This document shows positions 1 through 7,744 of a DNA stretch of 64,000 nt, one piece after another. Position numbers and translations under genes: made by a program. The stretch covers positions 62,001 to 126,000 of the forward strand of contig NZ_JAHVHU010000009.1 of the NCBI RefSeq assembly GCF_019802045.1. The letters run 5' to 3'. Source of the stretch: Membranihabitans marinus (lineage in GTDB: Bacteria > Bacteroidota > Bacteroidia > Chitinophagales > Saprospiraceae). Under the pieces are notes generated by a model. The model was not told where the DNA came from and did no database searches. It saw only the letters and a program-made list of their open reading frames with translations. Within the stretch, counting starts at the first letter, position 1, and the number at the start of each line of letters is the position of its first letter.

Positions 1-438
1 TCCCTCTACGATCATCACGACACCCAAGTCGAGTAGTTTGGCGACATCGGCATTGGAAAGGTTGACGATACTGCCTACACCGGGGTGACCGGTTCCTTCA
101 TAGATGACAAGATCATGAGCTTGATCAAGGTATTTGGCGGCCTTCAGTATATCATCTTTGTAGTGGTAATCTTGTGGGTTGTCCAGGTAAGCAGTGGTAG
201 CTCCAGATCCGAGGATGACTGGTGAATGATGCGTCGGTTCCAGTGAAAATCCCAATAAGTCAGCAAATAACAAGGTGTCTTTATCTACTCGAAGGTCATC
301 CAGGTCCAGAAATTGTTGTCCTACTGGTTTGCAATATCCGACGTTGTACCCCAGGGCATGATATATAGCGGTCAAACCCAGGGTGGAGGTGGTTTTTCCC
401 ACATGCTGATTGGTTGCAGCAACATAAAATCCTTGCAT
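1..438 (-). CDS. BioD/CobB-like P-loop ATPase, N-terminal part (partial)
   Basis: The frame is open from the window edge to an ATG at 438, giving the first 146 residues; the C-terminus lies outside the window. Residues 8-17 read ATNQHVGKTT, a deviant Walker A like those of dethiobiotin synthetase and CobB-type ATPases. A YEGTGHPGVGS stretch near residue 125 fits the second conserved motif of that fold. Such domains occur at the N-terminus of phosphate acetyltransferases and of DRTGG-domain proteins. I infer membership of that group; the substrate cannot be told from this part. It is divergent from the lipoprotein gene starting at 615. Confidence 0.75.
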   Translation of the reverse strand, partial: MQGFYVAATNQHVGKTTSTLGLTAIYHALGYNVGYCKPVGQQFLDLDDLRVDKDTLLFADLLGFSLEPTHHSPVILGSGATTAYLDNPQDYHYKDDILKAAKYLDQAHDLVIYEGTGHPGVGSIVNLSNADVAKLLDLGVVMIVEG

Positions 439-614
439 ATGAAGTATTATTTTGATCTACGAATTCCTAATGTAAGCATTTTTACCGGGAAGTCGAATCA
501 GACAAAGCGGTTTCACTAATTAGCACGTAGAAATCCATGGCCTTCGTCGCAGCGAACACCCAAGTCAGCAAACATTTTAAAAAAATTGCTTTATTTTACA
601 GCTAAATTTATACT

Positions 615-1646
615 GTGCTGATTTATTACAGTCATTTTCTATGGGTTCCGCTTGTGTTTATATTCAGTTCCTGTTCGGAGGAGATGAACAAACAGAATTA
701 CAGTCAAAGAGCGGAGTTTATAAATGGAGTTACATTGGTGGCACCTTCCCGTCCTTTTAGCAGAGACCCTGCTGTCGATGTGGAACAAATGGGAGCCGGG
801 TGGTTGGCTGTAGTGCCCTATGGCTTTACACCTGCTGATGAATCCACCGTATGGTATAATCATTCCCGACAATGGTGGGGAGAAACCATTCCGGGAATCA
901 TCCAAACCGTAAAGCATGGTCACAATGCGGGTTTAAAGATCATGCTAAAGCCCCAGATCTGGGCACGTCATAAATGGAGCGGCGAAATTGAGTATCACTC
1001 TGAAAATTCATGGAATCAATGGGAAAGTGCTTATCGCAACTACATATTGGAGATGGCTCATACTGCAGACAGCATGAAGGTTGAAATGCTTTGTATTGGA
1101 ACAGAGCTCAAAAAATCTGTGGAGATCCGCCCCTTGTTTTGGGCCCAGTTGATTGATCAGATTCGACGTATCTATAAAGGTCAGTTGACTTATGCAGCGA
1201 ATTGGGATTCGTATGAAGCTTTTCCTTTTTGGAATGAAATGGATTATATTGGTATCAATGCATATTTCCCACTGTCTGATGCCCGGCATCCAACACGGGT
1301 GGAACTGATTCAAGCTTGGTCCCCGATCATCAAAAAAATAGAAAGCCTTCATCAAAGAACGGATAAGCCGGTCTTGTTTACAGAATTTGGTTATCTCAGT
1401 ACAGATTTCAATGCGCACAATACCTGGGAGAAAGAAAAGATAATTGAAGAACTGCCGGTTAACGAAGCCGCTCAATCGTTGGCGATTGATGTATTGTTTG
1501 ATTGTTTTTATCCCAAAAAATGGTGGAGTGGTGGTTTTATCTGGAAGTGGTACCCGCCGGGATACCGGGTGCGGAATCAAGCCCGGGATTATACGGTTCA
1601 GAACAAAGAGGCGGAGGAAATTCTTTCAATATGGTATAACAAATAA
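615..1646 (+). CDS. Glycoside hydrolase family 113-like lipoprotein
   Basis: Starts at GTG; no ATG is available in frame before the signal peptide. Residues 1-20 form a hydrophobic leader ending in FSSC, a lipobox, so the protein is probably anchored in a membrane and faces outward. The rest reads as a TIM barrel of about 320 residues. Glu164 in CIGTELKKS and Glu257 in LFTEFGY sit where the acid/base and nucleophile of GH113 beta-mannanase-type enzymes are expected. WWSGGFIWKWYPP near the C-terminus is also typical. The exact substrate is not predictable. It ends 6 bases before the panC start. Confidence 0.72.
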   Translation: MLIYYSHFLWVPLVFIFSSCSEEMNKQNYSQRAEFINGVTLVAPSRPFSRDPAVDVEQMGAGWLAVVPYGFTPADESTVWYNHSRQWWGETIPGIIQTVKHGHNAGLKIMLKPQIWARHKWSGEIEYHSENSWNQWESAYRNYILEMAHTADSMKVEMLCIGTELKKSVEIRPLFWAQLIDQIRRIYKGQLTYAANWDSYEAFPFWNEMDYIGINAYFPLSDARHPTRVELIQAWSPIIKKIESLHQRTDKPVLFTEFGYLSTDFNAHNTWEKEKIIEELPVNEAAQSLAIDVLFDCFYPKKWWSGGFIWKWYPPGYRVRNQARDYTVQNKEAEEILSIWYNK

Positions 1647-1652
1647 TTGCAT

Positions 1653-2504
1653 ATGTTCTTATATAAAACGGTGACGGCGCTTCAGAATCATCTCCAGGAA
1701 AGACGCAAAGAAGGAAAAGCTATTGGTTTTGTACCCACGTTGGGTGCTTTGCATCGTGGACATGGTTCATTGATTAAAGCGTCCTTAAACAAGCAGTGCT
1801 ATACTGTAGTTAGTATTTATGTTAATCCGACTCAGTTTAATGATGTGGATGATCTGGCCAAGTATCCCCGTCCGCTGGTTCGGGATCTTCAATTTCTTTT
1901 TGATTTGGGTTGCGACGTATTATTTCTGCCAACCGACGGAGAGGTTTATCCGGATGGACGTAAGGCCGGACCTGATTTGGATCTGAGGCATCTTGGGACG
2001 ACCCTTGAGGCAGCATTCCGGCCTGGCCATTTTGAAGGGGTTCTGCAGGTAGTAGATCGGTTATTGAACATCGTCCAACCTGATATTTTGTTCATGGGAG
2101 AAAAAGATTTGCAACAATTATTGGTCATTCGAAAGTTGATCGAATCAAAGAAATTATCGATTGAATTGGAAGCTGTACCCACAGTTCGCGAAGAAAATGG
2201 ACTGGCCTTGAGTAGTCGCAATGAACGTCTGACTGCTGAGCACCGGGCAGCGGCTTCTCTGATTTATACCACCCTTTCCTGGGTTGCGGAAAACTTTAAG
2301 TCGGACAAACTGGAGGATCTGAAATCCGAGGCTATAGCTCACTTGAATCAATCTCCATTTCGGCCTGAGTATTTTGAATTTGTGCGGGGAGATAATTTGC
2401 AGATTTTATCACAAAAGGATGAATATCAGGGGGTAATATATGCCGTGACTGCTGTGTGGTGTACGGATATTCGGCTCATCGATAATATGGCCATGCCGGA
2501 TTAG
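1653..2504 (+). CDS. panC: Pantothenate synthetase (pantoate-beta-alanine ligase)
   Basis: Joins pantoate and beta-alanine with ATP to give pantothenate in the cytoplasm, on the route to coenzyme A. The HIGH-type nucleotide-binding motif reads TLGALHRGH near residue 29, followed by VNPTQFN, FRPGHFEGV, MGEKDLQQL and SSRN, all family hallmarks. About 283 residues is the normal length. I use the ATG at 1653; a TTG two codons upstream at 1647 is possible. It lies close behind the GH113-like gene and is followed by panD 228 bases downstream, so beta-alanine supply and its use are encoded together. Confidence 0.95.
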   Translation: MFLYKTVTALQNHLQERRKEGKAIGFVPTLGALHRGHGSLIKASLNKQCYTVVSIYVNPTQFNDVDDLAKYPRPLVRDLQFLFDLGCDVLFLPTDGEVYPDGRKAGPDLDLRHLGTTLEAAFRPGHFEGVLQVVDRLLNIVQPDILFMGEKDLQQLLVIRKLIESKKLSIELEAVPTVREENGLALSSRNERLTAEHRAAASLIYTTLSWVAENFKSDKLEDLKSEAIAHLNQSPFRPEYFEFVRGDNLQILSQKDEYQGVIYAVTAVWCTDIRLIDNMAMPD

Positions 2505-2510
2505 AAGAAA

Positions 2511-2538
2511 AGGTGTTAGGTGAAAGGCGTTAGGGGAA
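2511..2538 (+). repeat. Two-copy 14-bp direct repeat downstream of panC
   Basis: Two adjacent 14-bp units differ at two positions (AGGTGTTAGGTGAA and AGGCGTTAGGGGAA). They lie just after the panC stop codon. The rest of the 228-base gap up to panD shows no gene. Confidence 0.45.
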
Positions 2539-2717
2539 AGGGGGATCATTTTCCAGGATTGTTTCTTCTTGGCCGGGCTGGGACAAATCATCCAGCTTAC
2601 TGCAACAGGATGAAAAACATGTAGAAGAACCCAGACCCTGATCTAAACTTTCGCGGGATTAAAACTGTTATGCTTACGAAATTGATCCATTATTTTAATT
2701 TAACGATCAAATATTCC

Positions 2718-2725
2718 TAAATTTG
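2718..2725 (+). promoter_or_regulatory. Bacteroidota -7 element of the panD promoter
   Basis: TAAATTTG matches the Bacteroidota consensus TAnnTTTG exactly and ends 7 bases before the panD ATG. If used, the transcript would be almost leaderless. No clear -33 TTG lies at the usual spacing. Confidence 0.5.
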
Positions 2726-2732
2726 CGCTCTT

Positions 2733-3080
2733 ATGTTAATCCAAAGATTTAAATCCAAAATCCATCGGGCCACGGTGACCGAAGCGAACCTGAACTATGT
2801 CGGTAGCATTACCATCGATATAGCCTTGCTGGAGGCGTGCAATATTCAGGAAGGGGAGCGTGTGCAAATCGTCAACAATAATAACGGAGAACGTTTAGAA
2901 ACTTATACCATTGCCGGAGAACGTGGTTCGGGAGTGATTTGCCTGAATGGTGCGGCAGCACGAAAAGCTGAGGTGGGGGATGTAATTATTATAATCTCAT
3001 ATGCTTTGATGACCCCGGAGGAAGCTGCGGAGTATACCCCGATCACGGTTTTTCCTGCTGAAAACAATAAGATATCCTAA
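2733..3080 (+). CDS. panD: Aspartate 1-decarboxylase
   Basis: Makes beta-alanine from aspartate for pantothenate synthesis. The protein is made as a proenzyme that cleaves itself between Gly24 and Ser25 (YVGSITID), turning Ser25 into the pyruvoyl cofactor; both residues are present. [20 protein letters not shown], with the substrate-binding region, and the 115-residue length are normal. ATG at 2733 is the only sensible start. The flippase-like gene follows after 6 bases. Confidence 0.96.
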   Translation: MLIQRFKSKIHRATVTEANLNYVGSITIDIALLEACNIQEGERVQIVNNNNGERLETYTIAGERGSGVICLNGAAARKAEVGDVIIIISYALMTPEEAAEYTPITVFPAENNKIS

Positions 3081-3086
3081 GCTAAT

Positions 3087-4145
3087 TTGAAAAAAAGCAT
3101 CTCGACCCTACTGCGCCTCCTTCTTTTCCTATCGCTGGGTGTCTTTATCTTTTACTTTGTGTATAAAGAACAAGCTGCTCAGTATATGAATTTTTGTCTC
3201 GAGCAGGGAAACAGTGCATCTGAATGTAGCCTGGTCGATAAAATCATCAATGATTTGCGGCATGCCCGTCCATTTTGGTTGGTTATGACCCTGGTCTTAT
3301 ACTTTATCAGTAATGTTTCCCGGGCCATTCGCTGGAAATTATTGGTCGAACCCGACAACGGACCTGTTCGAGTGAGAAATACTTTTCTGGCAACCATGGT
3401 GGGATACTTTGCAAACCTGGCAATTCCTAGATTTGGTGAATTTGTCCGGGCAGGGGTGCTTTCCAGGTACGAAAAGATAGGGTCTGCAGAAGTGATGGGG
3501 ACGGTAGTAACAGATCGTTTGCTGGATGTGCTTTGTCTGTTGTTGATGTTTGGGCTTGGGATGATCCTGGCATCAGGACAAATACTGGACTATCTCTCAA
3601 CTCATGCACAATTGCCGAATATTTCTTCTTTTATGATTACAGGTCTTATTCTGGGTATTTTGTTGGTTCTTGGCCTGACTGTATATCTTGGTGTGCGGTT
3701 TAAGTACCACCGGATTATGCAGCGTTTGAAAGCAAAAGTGAAATCATTTGTGGCAGGCGTGATGAGTATTCGGAATGTTAAAAACTATAAGTTGCTTGTA
3801 TTTCACAGCCTCAACATATGGTTGATGTATTATCTGATGACCTTTTTGCCATTTCTTAGTTTTGATTCTACCGCTCATCTTACCCCGGTCGCTGGTTTGC
3901 TGGTGTTTATATTTGGAGGATTGGGGATGGTGTTACCAGCGCCTGGTGGGATTGGTACCTATCATGCTATGGTGATTGCGGGGCTGAGTATATATGGTGT
4001 ATCCGGACCGGATGCTTTTTCTTTTGCAATGATTATTTTTCTGGTTATCAATATATGTGTAAATTTAGTGATGGGGGTAGTTTCTTTAATAGCTTTACCG
4101 ATCGTAAATACAAACTATAAACCGCAACGGGAGCATGACCACTGA
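3087..4145 (+). CDS. Flippase-like integral membrane protein (UPF0104/LPG_synthase_TM family)
   Basis: 352 residues with about eight hydrophobic segments spread over the whole length. The conserved stretches RAIRWKLLV, GYFANLAIPRFGEFVRAG, TDRLLDV and a glycine-rich LPAPGGIGTYHA place it in the lysylphosphatidylglycerol synthase transmembrane (UPF0104) family. It has only the membrane half, so aminoacyl transfer to lipid is not implied. The start is TTG, 6 bases after the panD stop. The end overlaps the next gene by 11 bases. The function is unknown; a role in the envelope is inferred. Confidence 0.85.
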   Translation: MKKSISTLLRLLLFLSLGVFIFYFVYKEQAAQYMNFCLEQGNSASECSLVDKIINDLRHARPFWLVMTLVLYFISNVSRAIRWKLLVEPDNGPVRVRNTFLATMVGYFANLAIPRFGEFVRAGVLSRYEKIGSAEVMGTVVTDRLLDVLCLLLMFGLGMILASGQILDYLSTHAQLPNISSFMITGLILGILLVLGLTVYLGVRFKYHRIMQRLKAKVKSFVAGVMSIRNVKNYKLLVFHSLNIWLMYYLMTFLPFLSFDSTAHLTPVAGLLVFIFGGLGMVLPAPGGIGTYHAMVIAGLSIYGVSGPDAFSFAMIIFLVINICVNLVMGVVSLIALPIVNTNYKPQREHDH

Positions 4146-4620
4146 TTTCGTAGCTAAAAAACTCATCCATTCATCCGAACTACACGCTCTGTCAGATCAA
4201 CGTGAAGAGAAGCTGATTTGGACCAATGGGTGTTTTGATATTATTCATGCCGGACACATTACCTATTTATATGGTTGCAAAATGCTGGGCGGTCGACTCA
4301 TAGTGGGGCTGAATAGTGATGCTTCTGTTCGCAGGCTCAAGGGCGTTAATAGACCAGTGAATAGTGTGGAAGAGCGTATTCTTCATCTGGCATCCTTTTT
4401 CTTCGTGGATTATGTGTTCGTCTATGAAGAGGATACGCCATTGAAGTGGATCGAAATAATAAAGCCGGATCTATTGGTCAAAGGAGGTGATTACAAAGTA
4501 GAAGACATTGTTGGGTATCACGAAGTGGTTCGGTATGGTGGCCAGGTGACGACCATTCCTCTGGTGGAAGGAAAAAGTACTACCTCGTTAATCGAAAAAA
4601 TACGGGCGAACCATGACTAA
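4135..4620 (+). CDS. rfaE2: RfaE2-type nucleotidyltransferase (heptose 1-phosphate adenylyltransferase-like)
   Basis: 161 residues of the cytidylyltransferase fold. TNGCFDIIHAGHITYL carries the GxFDxxHxGH nucleotide-binding motif, and KSTTSLIEKI at the end is the usual ISSTxxI-like motif. This is the stand-alone form of the HldE C-terminal domain, which adds AMP to heptose 1-phosphate in ADP-heptose synthesis. No heptose kinase gene is visible nearby, so the exact sugar is inferred. ATG at 4135 lies inside the end of the upstream gene, and the stop overlaps the Nif3 start, suggesting translational coupling. Confidence 0.85.
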   Translation: MTTDFVAKKLIHSSELHALSDQREEKLIWTNGCFDIIHAGHITYLYGCKMLGGRLIVGLNSDASVRRLKGVNRPVNSVEERILHLASFFFVDYVFVYEEDTPLKWIEIIKPDLLVKGGDYKVEDIVGYHEVVRYGGQVTTIPLVEGKSTTSLIEKIRANHD

Positions 4621-5407
4621 AGTAAAAACAGTTGCAGATTTTTTGGAAAATATAGCGCCGCTGGAGCTTCAGGAAGATTATGATAACAGCGGTTTGATCA
4701 CGGGCTCTTTTTCCTGGAACGTGACGGGGGTACTCTGCGCTTTGGATTGCACACCAGAAGTGGTCATGGAAGCCAGGGAAGAGGGGTGTAACCTCATCGT
4801 CTGCCATCACCCGATCATATTTCAGGGTTTGAAAAAGCTTAGTGGGGATTCCTATATAGTTCGTGCAGTCGTCATGGCCATACGTCATGACATTGCGATT
4901 TACGCAATCCATACCAATCTGGACAATGTGCTTCGACATGGTGTTAATGAGCGGATCGCTCAGCGACTGAACCTCAGCAATGTTCGGATTTTGGCCCCAA
5001 AAGAAGGAGAATCTAAAATAGGAGCAGGTGTTGTAGGTAACTATCCTGATCCATTTTCTGTGATTGACTTCCTGGGAATGGTCCGGGATCGATTTGAATT
5101 GGAAGTCATCAAGTATGTTCCAGCGTCATCAGTCCAAAAAGTGCGAACGGTGGCAGCGTGTGGAGGTTCGGGGAGCTTCCTGCTGCAGGATGCGATCCAA
5201 AGTGGTGCCGATGCATTTATCACCGCTGACTTTAAATACCATCAATACTTTGATGCCGAGGATCGGATAATGATTTTGGATATCGGCCATTATGAAAGTG
5301 AAAAATACACAATTCAATTGTTGCATGAACTATTATCCAATAATTTTCGTAATTTTGCGGCTCAAATAACGAAAGTCGATACGAACCCGGTTCGATATTT
5401 CAAATAA
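4613..5407 (+). CDS. Nif3-like dinuclear metal centre protein
   Basis: 264 residues matching the short form of the Nif3/YqfO/YbgI family, which forms toroidal hexamers with a two-metal site. Metal-ligand motifs are visible: CHHPIIFQGLKKL near residue 64, HTNLDNV near residue 101 and DIGHYESEKYTI near residue 220. The family is often labelled GTP cyclohydrolase type 2, but its role is not settled. The start ATG overlaps the upstream stop by 8 bases. It is next to the zinc-ribbon coiled-coil gene, a pairing commonly seen in Bacteroidota. Confidence 0.9.
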   Translation: MTKVKTVADFLENIAPLELQEDYDNSGLITGSFSWNVTGVLCALDCTPEVVMEAREEGCNLIVCHHPIIFQGLKKLSGDSYIVRAVVMAIRHDIAIYAIHTNLDNVLRHGVNERIAQRLNLSNVRILAPKEGESKIGAGVVGNYPDPFSVIDFLGMVRDRFELEVIKYVPASSVQKVRTVAACGGSGSFLLQDAIQSGADAFITADFKYHQYFDAEDRIMILDIGHYESEKYTIQLLHELLSNNFRNFAAQITKVDTNPVRYFK

Positions 5408-5422
5408 AAGGAAGAGAATATT

Positions 5423-6178
5423 ATGGCAAAAAAGAAAGAACTTACAGTAGAAGAAAAATTGACTGATTTATATGAATTGCAGTCGATTGATTCAGAGCTG
5501 GATAAAATTGAAATTCTCAAAGGAGAGCTTCCTGTAGAAGTAAATGATCTGGAAGATGAGATTGAAGGACTGAAAAAACGTGTTAAACGATTGGAGGCAA
5601 CCATCGAGGAGATGGAAGAGGACAACAATCGACAAACCACCAACATCAAAGAAGCTCAAGCTTTGATCGACCGGTATAACAAGCAGCTCGATGATGTGAA
5701 AAACAATCGGGAGTATGAGGCTTTAAGTAAGGAGCTTGAATTGCAAAGTCTTGAAATTGAATTATCCGAAAAGCGAATTCGGGACGATAAAGCCAAGATT
5801 GAAGCCAAAAAAGAGGTTTTGGCTGAAACTCAAAGCCGACTAGATAAAAAACAGGAGACGCTTGACCTGAAAAAAAGTGAACTTGGAAAGATCATTGAGA
5901 AGACAGAGAAGGACGAGAAGAAGCTGGAAAAGCAATCCGAAAAACAAAGAGAAAAGATCGAGAAACGATTGATGAAAGCCTATAATAAAGTCCGGGGATC
6001 TTACCGGAACGGTCTGGCCGTGGTTACGGTAGAACGGAACTCATGTGGCGGTTGCTTCAACAAAATTCCACCTCAGACACAGCTGGAGATTTCTCTGATG
6101 AATAAGGTGATCGTATGTGAGCATTGCGGACGGATATTGGTTGACCAGTCGATCGCCGGAGAAGAAGTGGAAGCATAA
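5423..6178 (+). CDS. Coiled-coil protein with C-terminal C4 zinc ribbon
   Basis: Residues about 10-190 are rich in Glu/Lys heptads and read as a long antiparallel coiled coil. The C-terminus has two CxxC pairs, CGGC near residue 211 and CEHC near residue 234, forming a C4 zinc ribbon. This is the arrangement of the CT398-like family, often found beside Nif3 genes. The precise function is not established; a link to envelope or secretion processes has been suggested for relatives. It follows Nif3 after 15 bases in the same operon. Confidence 0.85.
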   Translation: MAKKKELTVEEKLTDLYELQSIDSELDKIEILKGELPVEVNDLEDEIEGLKKRVKRLEATIEEMEEDNNRQTTNIKEAQALIDRYNKQLDDVKNNREYEALSKELELQSLEIELSEKRIRDDKAKIEAKKEVLAETQSRLDKKQETLDLKKSELGKIIEKTEKDEKKLEKQSEKQREKIEKRLMKAYNKVRGSYRNGLAVVTVERNSCGGCFNKIPPQTQLEISLMNKVIVCEHCGRILVDQSIAGEEVEA

Positions 6179-6241
6179 TAAGTGGTGCAAAAGTGCATTT
6201 TTTCTGTGTCGTAAAAAATTAATAAAAGTAAGAGATATAGG

Positions 6242-6272
6242 TTTGGATTATCTGAATTTGAACTTATATTTG
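6242..6272 (+). promoter_or_regulatory. Bacteroidota promoter of the tRNA-Met gene
   Basis: TTTG at 6242-6245 and TATATTTG at 6265-6272 are 19 bases apart, matching the -33/-7 pattern (TTTG, TAnnTTTG) of Bacteroidota housekeeping promoters. The tRNA begins 21 bases after the -7 element. Confidence 0.75.
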
Positions 6273-6293
6273 CGGTCTTTTAAGAAATAGAAT

Positions 6294-6367
6294 GGCGTGG
6301 TAGCTCAGCTGGTTAGAGCGCAGGATTCATAATTCTGAGGTCGGCGGTTCAAGCCCGCCTCACGCTA
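6294..6367 (+). tRNA. tRNA-Met (anticodon CAT)
   Basis: A full cloverleaf of 74 bases can be drawn. The 7-bp acceptor stem closes with G-U pairs at both ends; the D arm is GCTC/GAGC; the anticodon stem CAGGA/TTCTG holds loop TTCATAA with anticodon CAT; the T arm is GGCGG-TTCAAGC-CCGCC. The discriminator is A and CCA is not encoded. It is most likely elongator Met. A lysidine-modified Ile2 tRNA also has CAT and cannot be fully excluded. Confidence 0.9.
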
Positions 6368-6375
6368 CGTTCATA

Positions 6376-6402
6376 GGCTGCTCCACTGGAGCAGCCTTTT
6401 TT
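6376..6402 (+). terminator. Rho-independent terminator of the tRNA
   Basis: A perfect 9-bp stem GGCTGCTCC / GGAGCAGCC with a 3-base loop is followed by six T. It lies 8 bases after the tRNA. Confidence 0.9.
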
Positions 6403-6676
6403 GATTTTATTCCTTGGTATCATTCTTATTTATAAATGCCGCATGTATACCGCGATATGCCTCAATTTTCTTCGTCAACAAAACCCGGTGTGCCTCAAGC
6501 TATCCCTCTGCTTTTTCCCTCGATAATCTTGGACGATCTGCTGAATATTATACCACATTGTGAAATGCATAGGACATCAATGTACAACCTGAAGAACAAG
6601 ACCTTCGTTTTGCCACCTACAGTGCCGTCCGCCTAATTGCACGTTACAAGAAAAATTTTATCCGGGCTAAGTCTTT
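6403..6676. other. Intergenic stretch without a supported gene
   Basis: About 270 bases between the tRNA terminator and the threonine aldolase stop. A 66-codon frame at 6436-6636 is open but shows no recognisable motif, no clear start signal and no family resemblance. It could be a gene remnant. Confidence 0.5.
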
Positions 6677-7708
6677 CTATAATGAAGCAAGAAAGGCATG
6701 TATGGCAGAAGTCGACGTAGCCCATGAAGTCACCAAACGAACGACAGACTCGCTTTTGTTACATGGACCCCAAATATGAAAAGTGTACTTGTTTTGCAAT
6801 TCTTCAATGACCTGGTCGGGAAATACAGGAAAAAGCTGATTAGAGGCAGGCGGACGATCAAAGGTGTATCCAGCGACCTGCAAACCTTCAGATAATTCCC
6901 TGGCACAAAAGTTGGCGTGTTGTCCCAGTTCGTAATACAATCCATCCCTGAACATTTCGGTAAACTGGATTCCGAAAAACCGGCTTTTGGCCAACAAGCC
7001 ACCCTTTTGCTTCATAATATACCGAAAATTGCTTTGAAGCGCTTCATTGGTGATGACAATTGCCTCACCAAACAATGCGCCATTTTTAGTGCCTCCGATA
7101 TAGAATACGTCAACCATTTGGGCCAGATCTTGTAAGGATAGATCATTTGAGGGTGAAGTAAGTGCTGCCCCCAGACGGGCGCCGTCCACATAAAGCCAGA
7201 GGTCATTCTTCCGGCAGTACCTTGAAAGATTTTCGAGCTCTGTCTTTGTGTAGATAGTACCACATTCGGTGGTCTGGGATATAAACACTGCTTTTGGCTT
7301 GACTCTATGTTCGTCCTGGTGTCGATCGAGAATGGGTGCAATGAGATGGGGAGTCAACTTTCCGGTCTCTGTATCGATCAAGATGATCTTGTGGCCTGTT
7401 GCTTCAATAGAGCCGGTTTCATGCACTGAAATATGAGCAGAACCGGCTGCAATCACTGCTTCGTAAGGTCTCAGGATAGCACTTAATATGAGGAGATTCG
7501 CCTGGGTGCCGCCCGACACAAAATGCACAGCTGCCTTCATGGCCCCCGTTTCTTGCCTGATTAACCGGATGGCTTCTTGACAGTACGGATCCATACCGTA
7601 CCCTTCTACCTGGCCGTTGTTGTATCTCGCAATTGCCTCAAGAATACGGGGATGCGCCCCTTCACTGTAATCATCCCGAAAACTGTATTGATTCACCGAA
7701 TTCATCAT
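6677..7708 (-). CDS. ltaE: Threonine aldolase family PLP enzyme
   Basis: Fold type I PLP enzyme that splits L-threonine or allo-threonine into glycine and acetaldehyde. The N-terminus has the family pattern FRDDYSEGAHPRILEAI; FVSGGTQAN forms the phosphate-binding turn; Asp175 in YVDGARLGA contacts the pyridine ring; Lys208 in YIGGTKNGA is the Schiff-base lysine. 343 residues is the usual length. The start may be either of two adjacent ATG codons. It lies 36 bases downstream of the sulfatase start and is transcribed away from it. Which threonine isomer is preferred cannot be told. Confidence 0.9.
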   Translation of the reverse strand: MMNSVNQYSFRDDYSEGAHPRILEAIARYNNGQVEGYGMDPYCQEAIRLIRQETGAMKAAVHFVSGGTQANLLILSAILRPYEAVIAAGSAHISVHETGSIEATGHKIILIDTETGKLTPHLIAPILDRHQDEHRVKPKAVFISQTTECGTIYTKTELENLSRYCRKNDLWLYVDGARLGAALTSPSNDLSLQDLAQMVDVFYIGGTKNGALFGEAIVITNEALQSNFRYIMKQKGGLLAKSRFFGIQFTEMFRDGLYYELGQHANFCARELSEGLQVAGYTFDRPPASNQLFPVFPDQVIEELQNKYTFHIWGPCNKSESVVRLVTSWATSTSAIHAFLASL

Positions 7709-7744
7709 TTTGTGCTATATGGTGCTTTAGAAATTGTGAAATCT

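Noticed and set aside
639-923. Antisense frame over the GH113-like gene
   Set aside because: Shadow of the real gene; similar antisense frames over panC, hsdR, susC and others were dropped for the same reason.
6294-6367. tRNA-Ile2 (CAT, lysidine) instead of tRNA-Met
   Set aside because: The body looks more like elongator Met; without modification-enzyme determinants a firm choice is not possible, so Met was kept.
6436-6636. A 66-codon open frame after the tRNA
   Set aside because: No motif, no family likeness, no convincing start signal; length within chance for this region.
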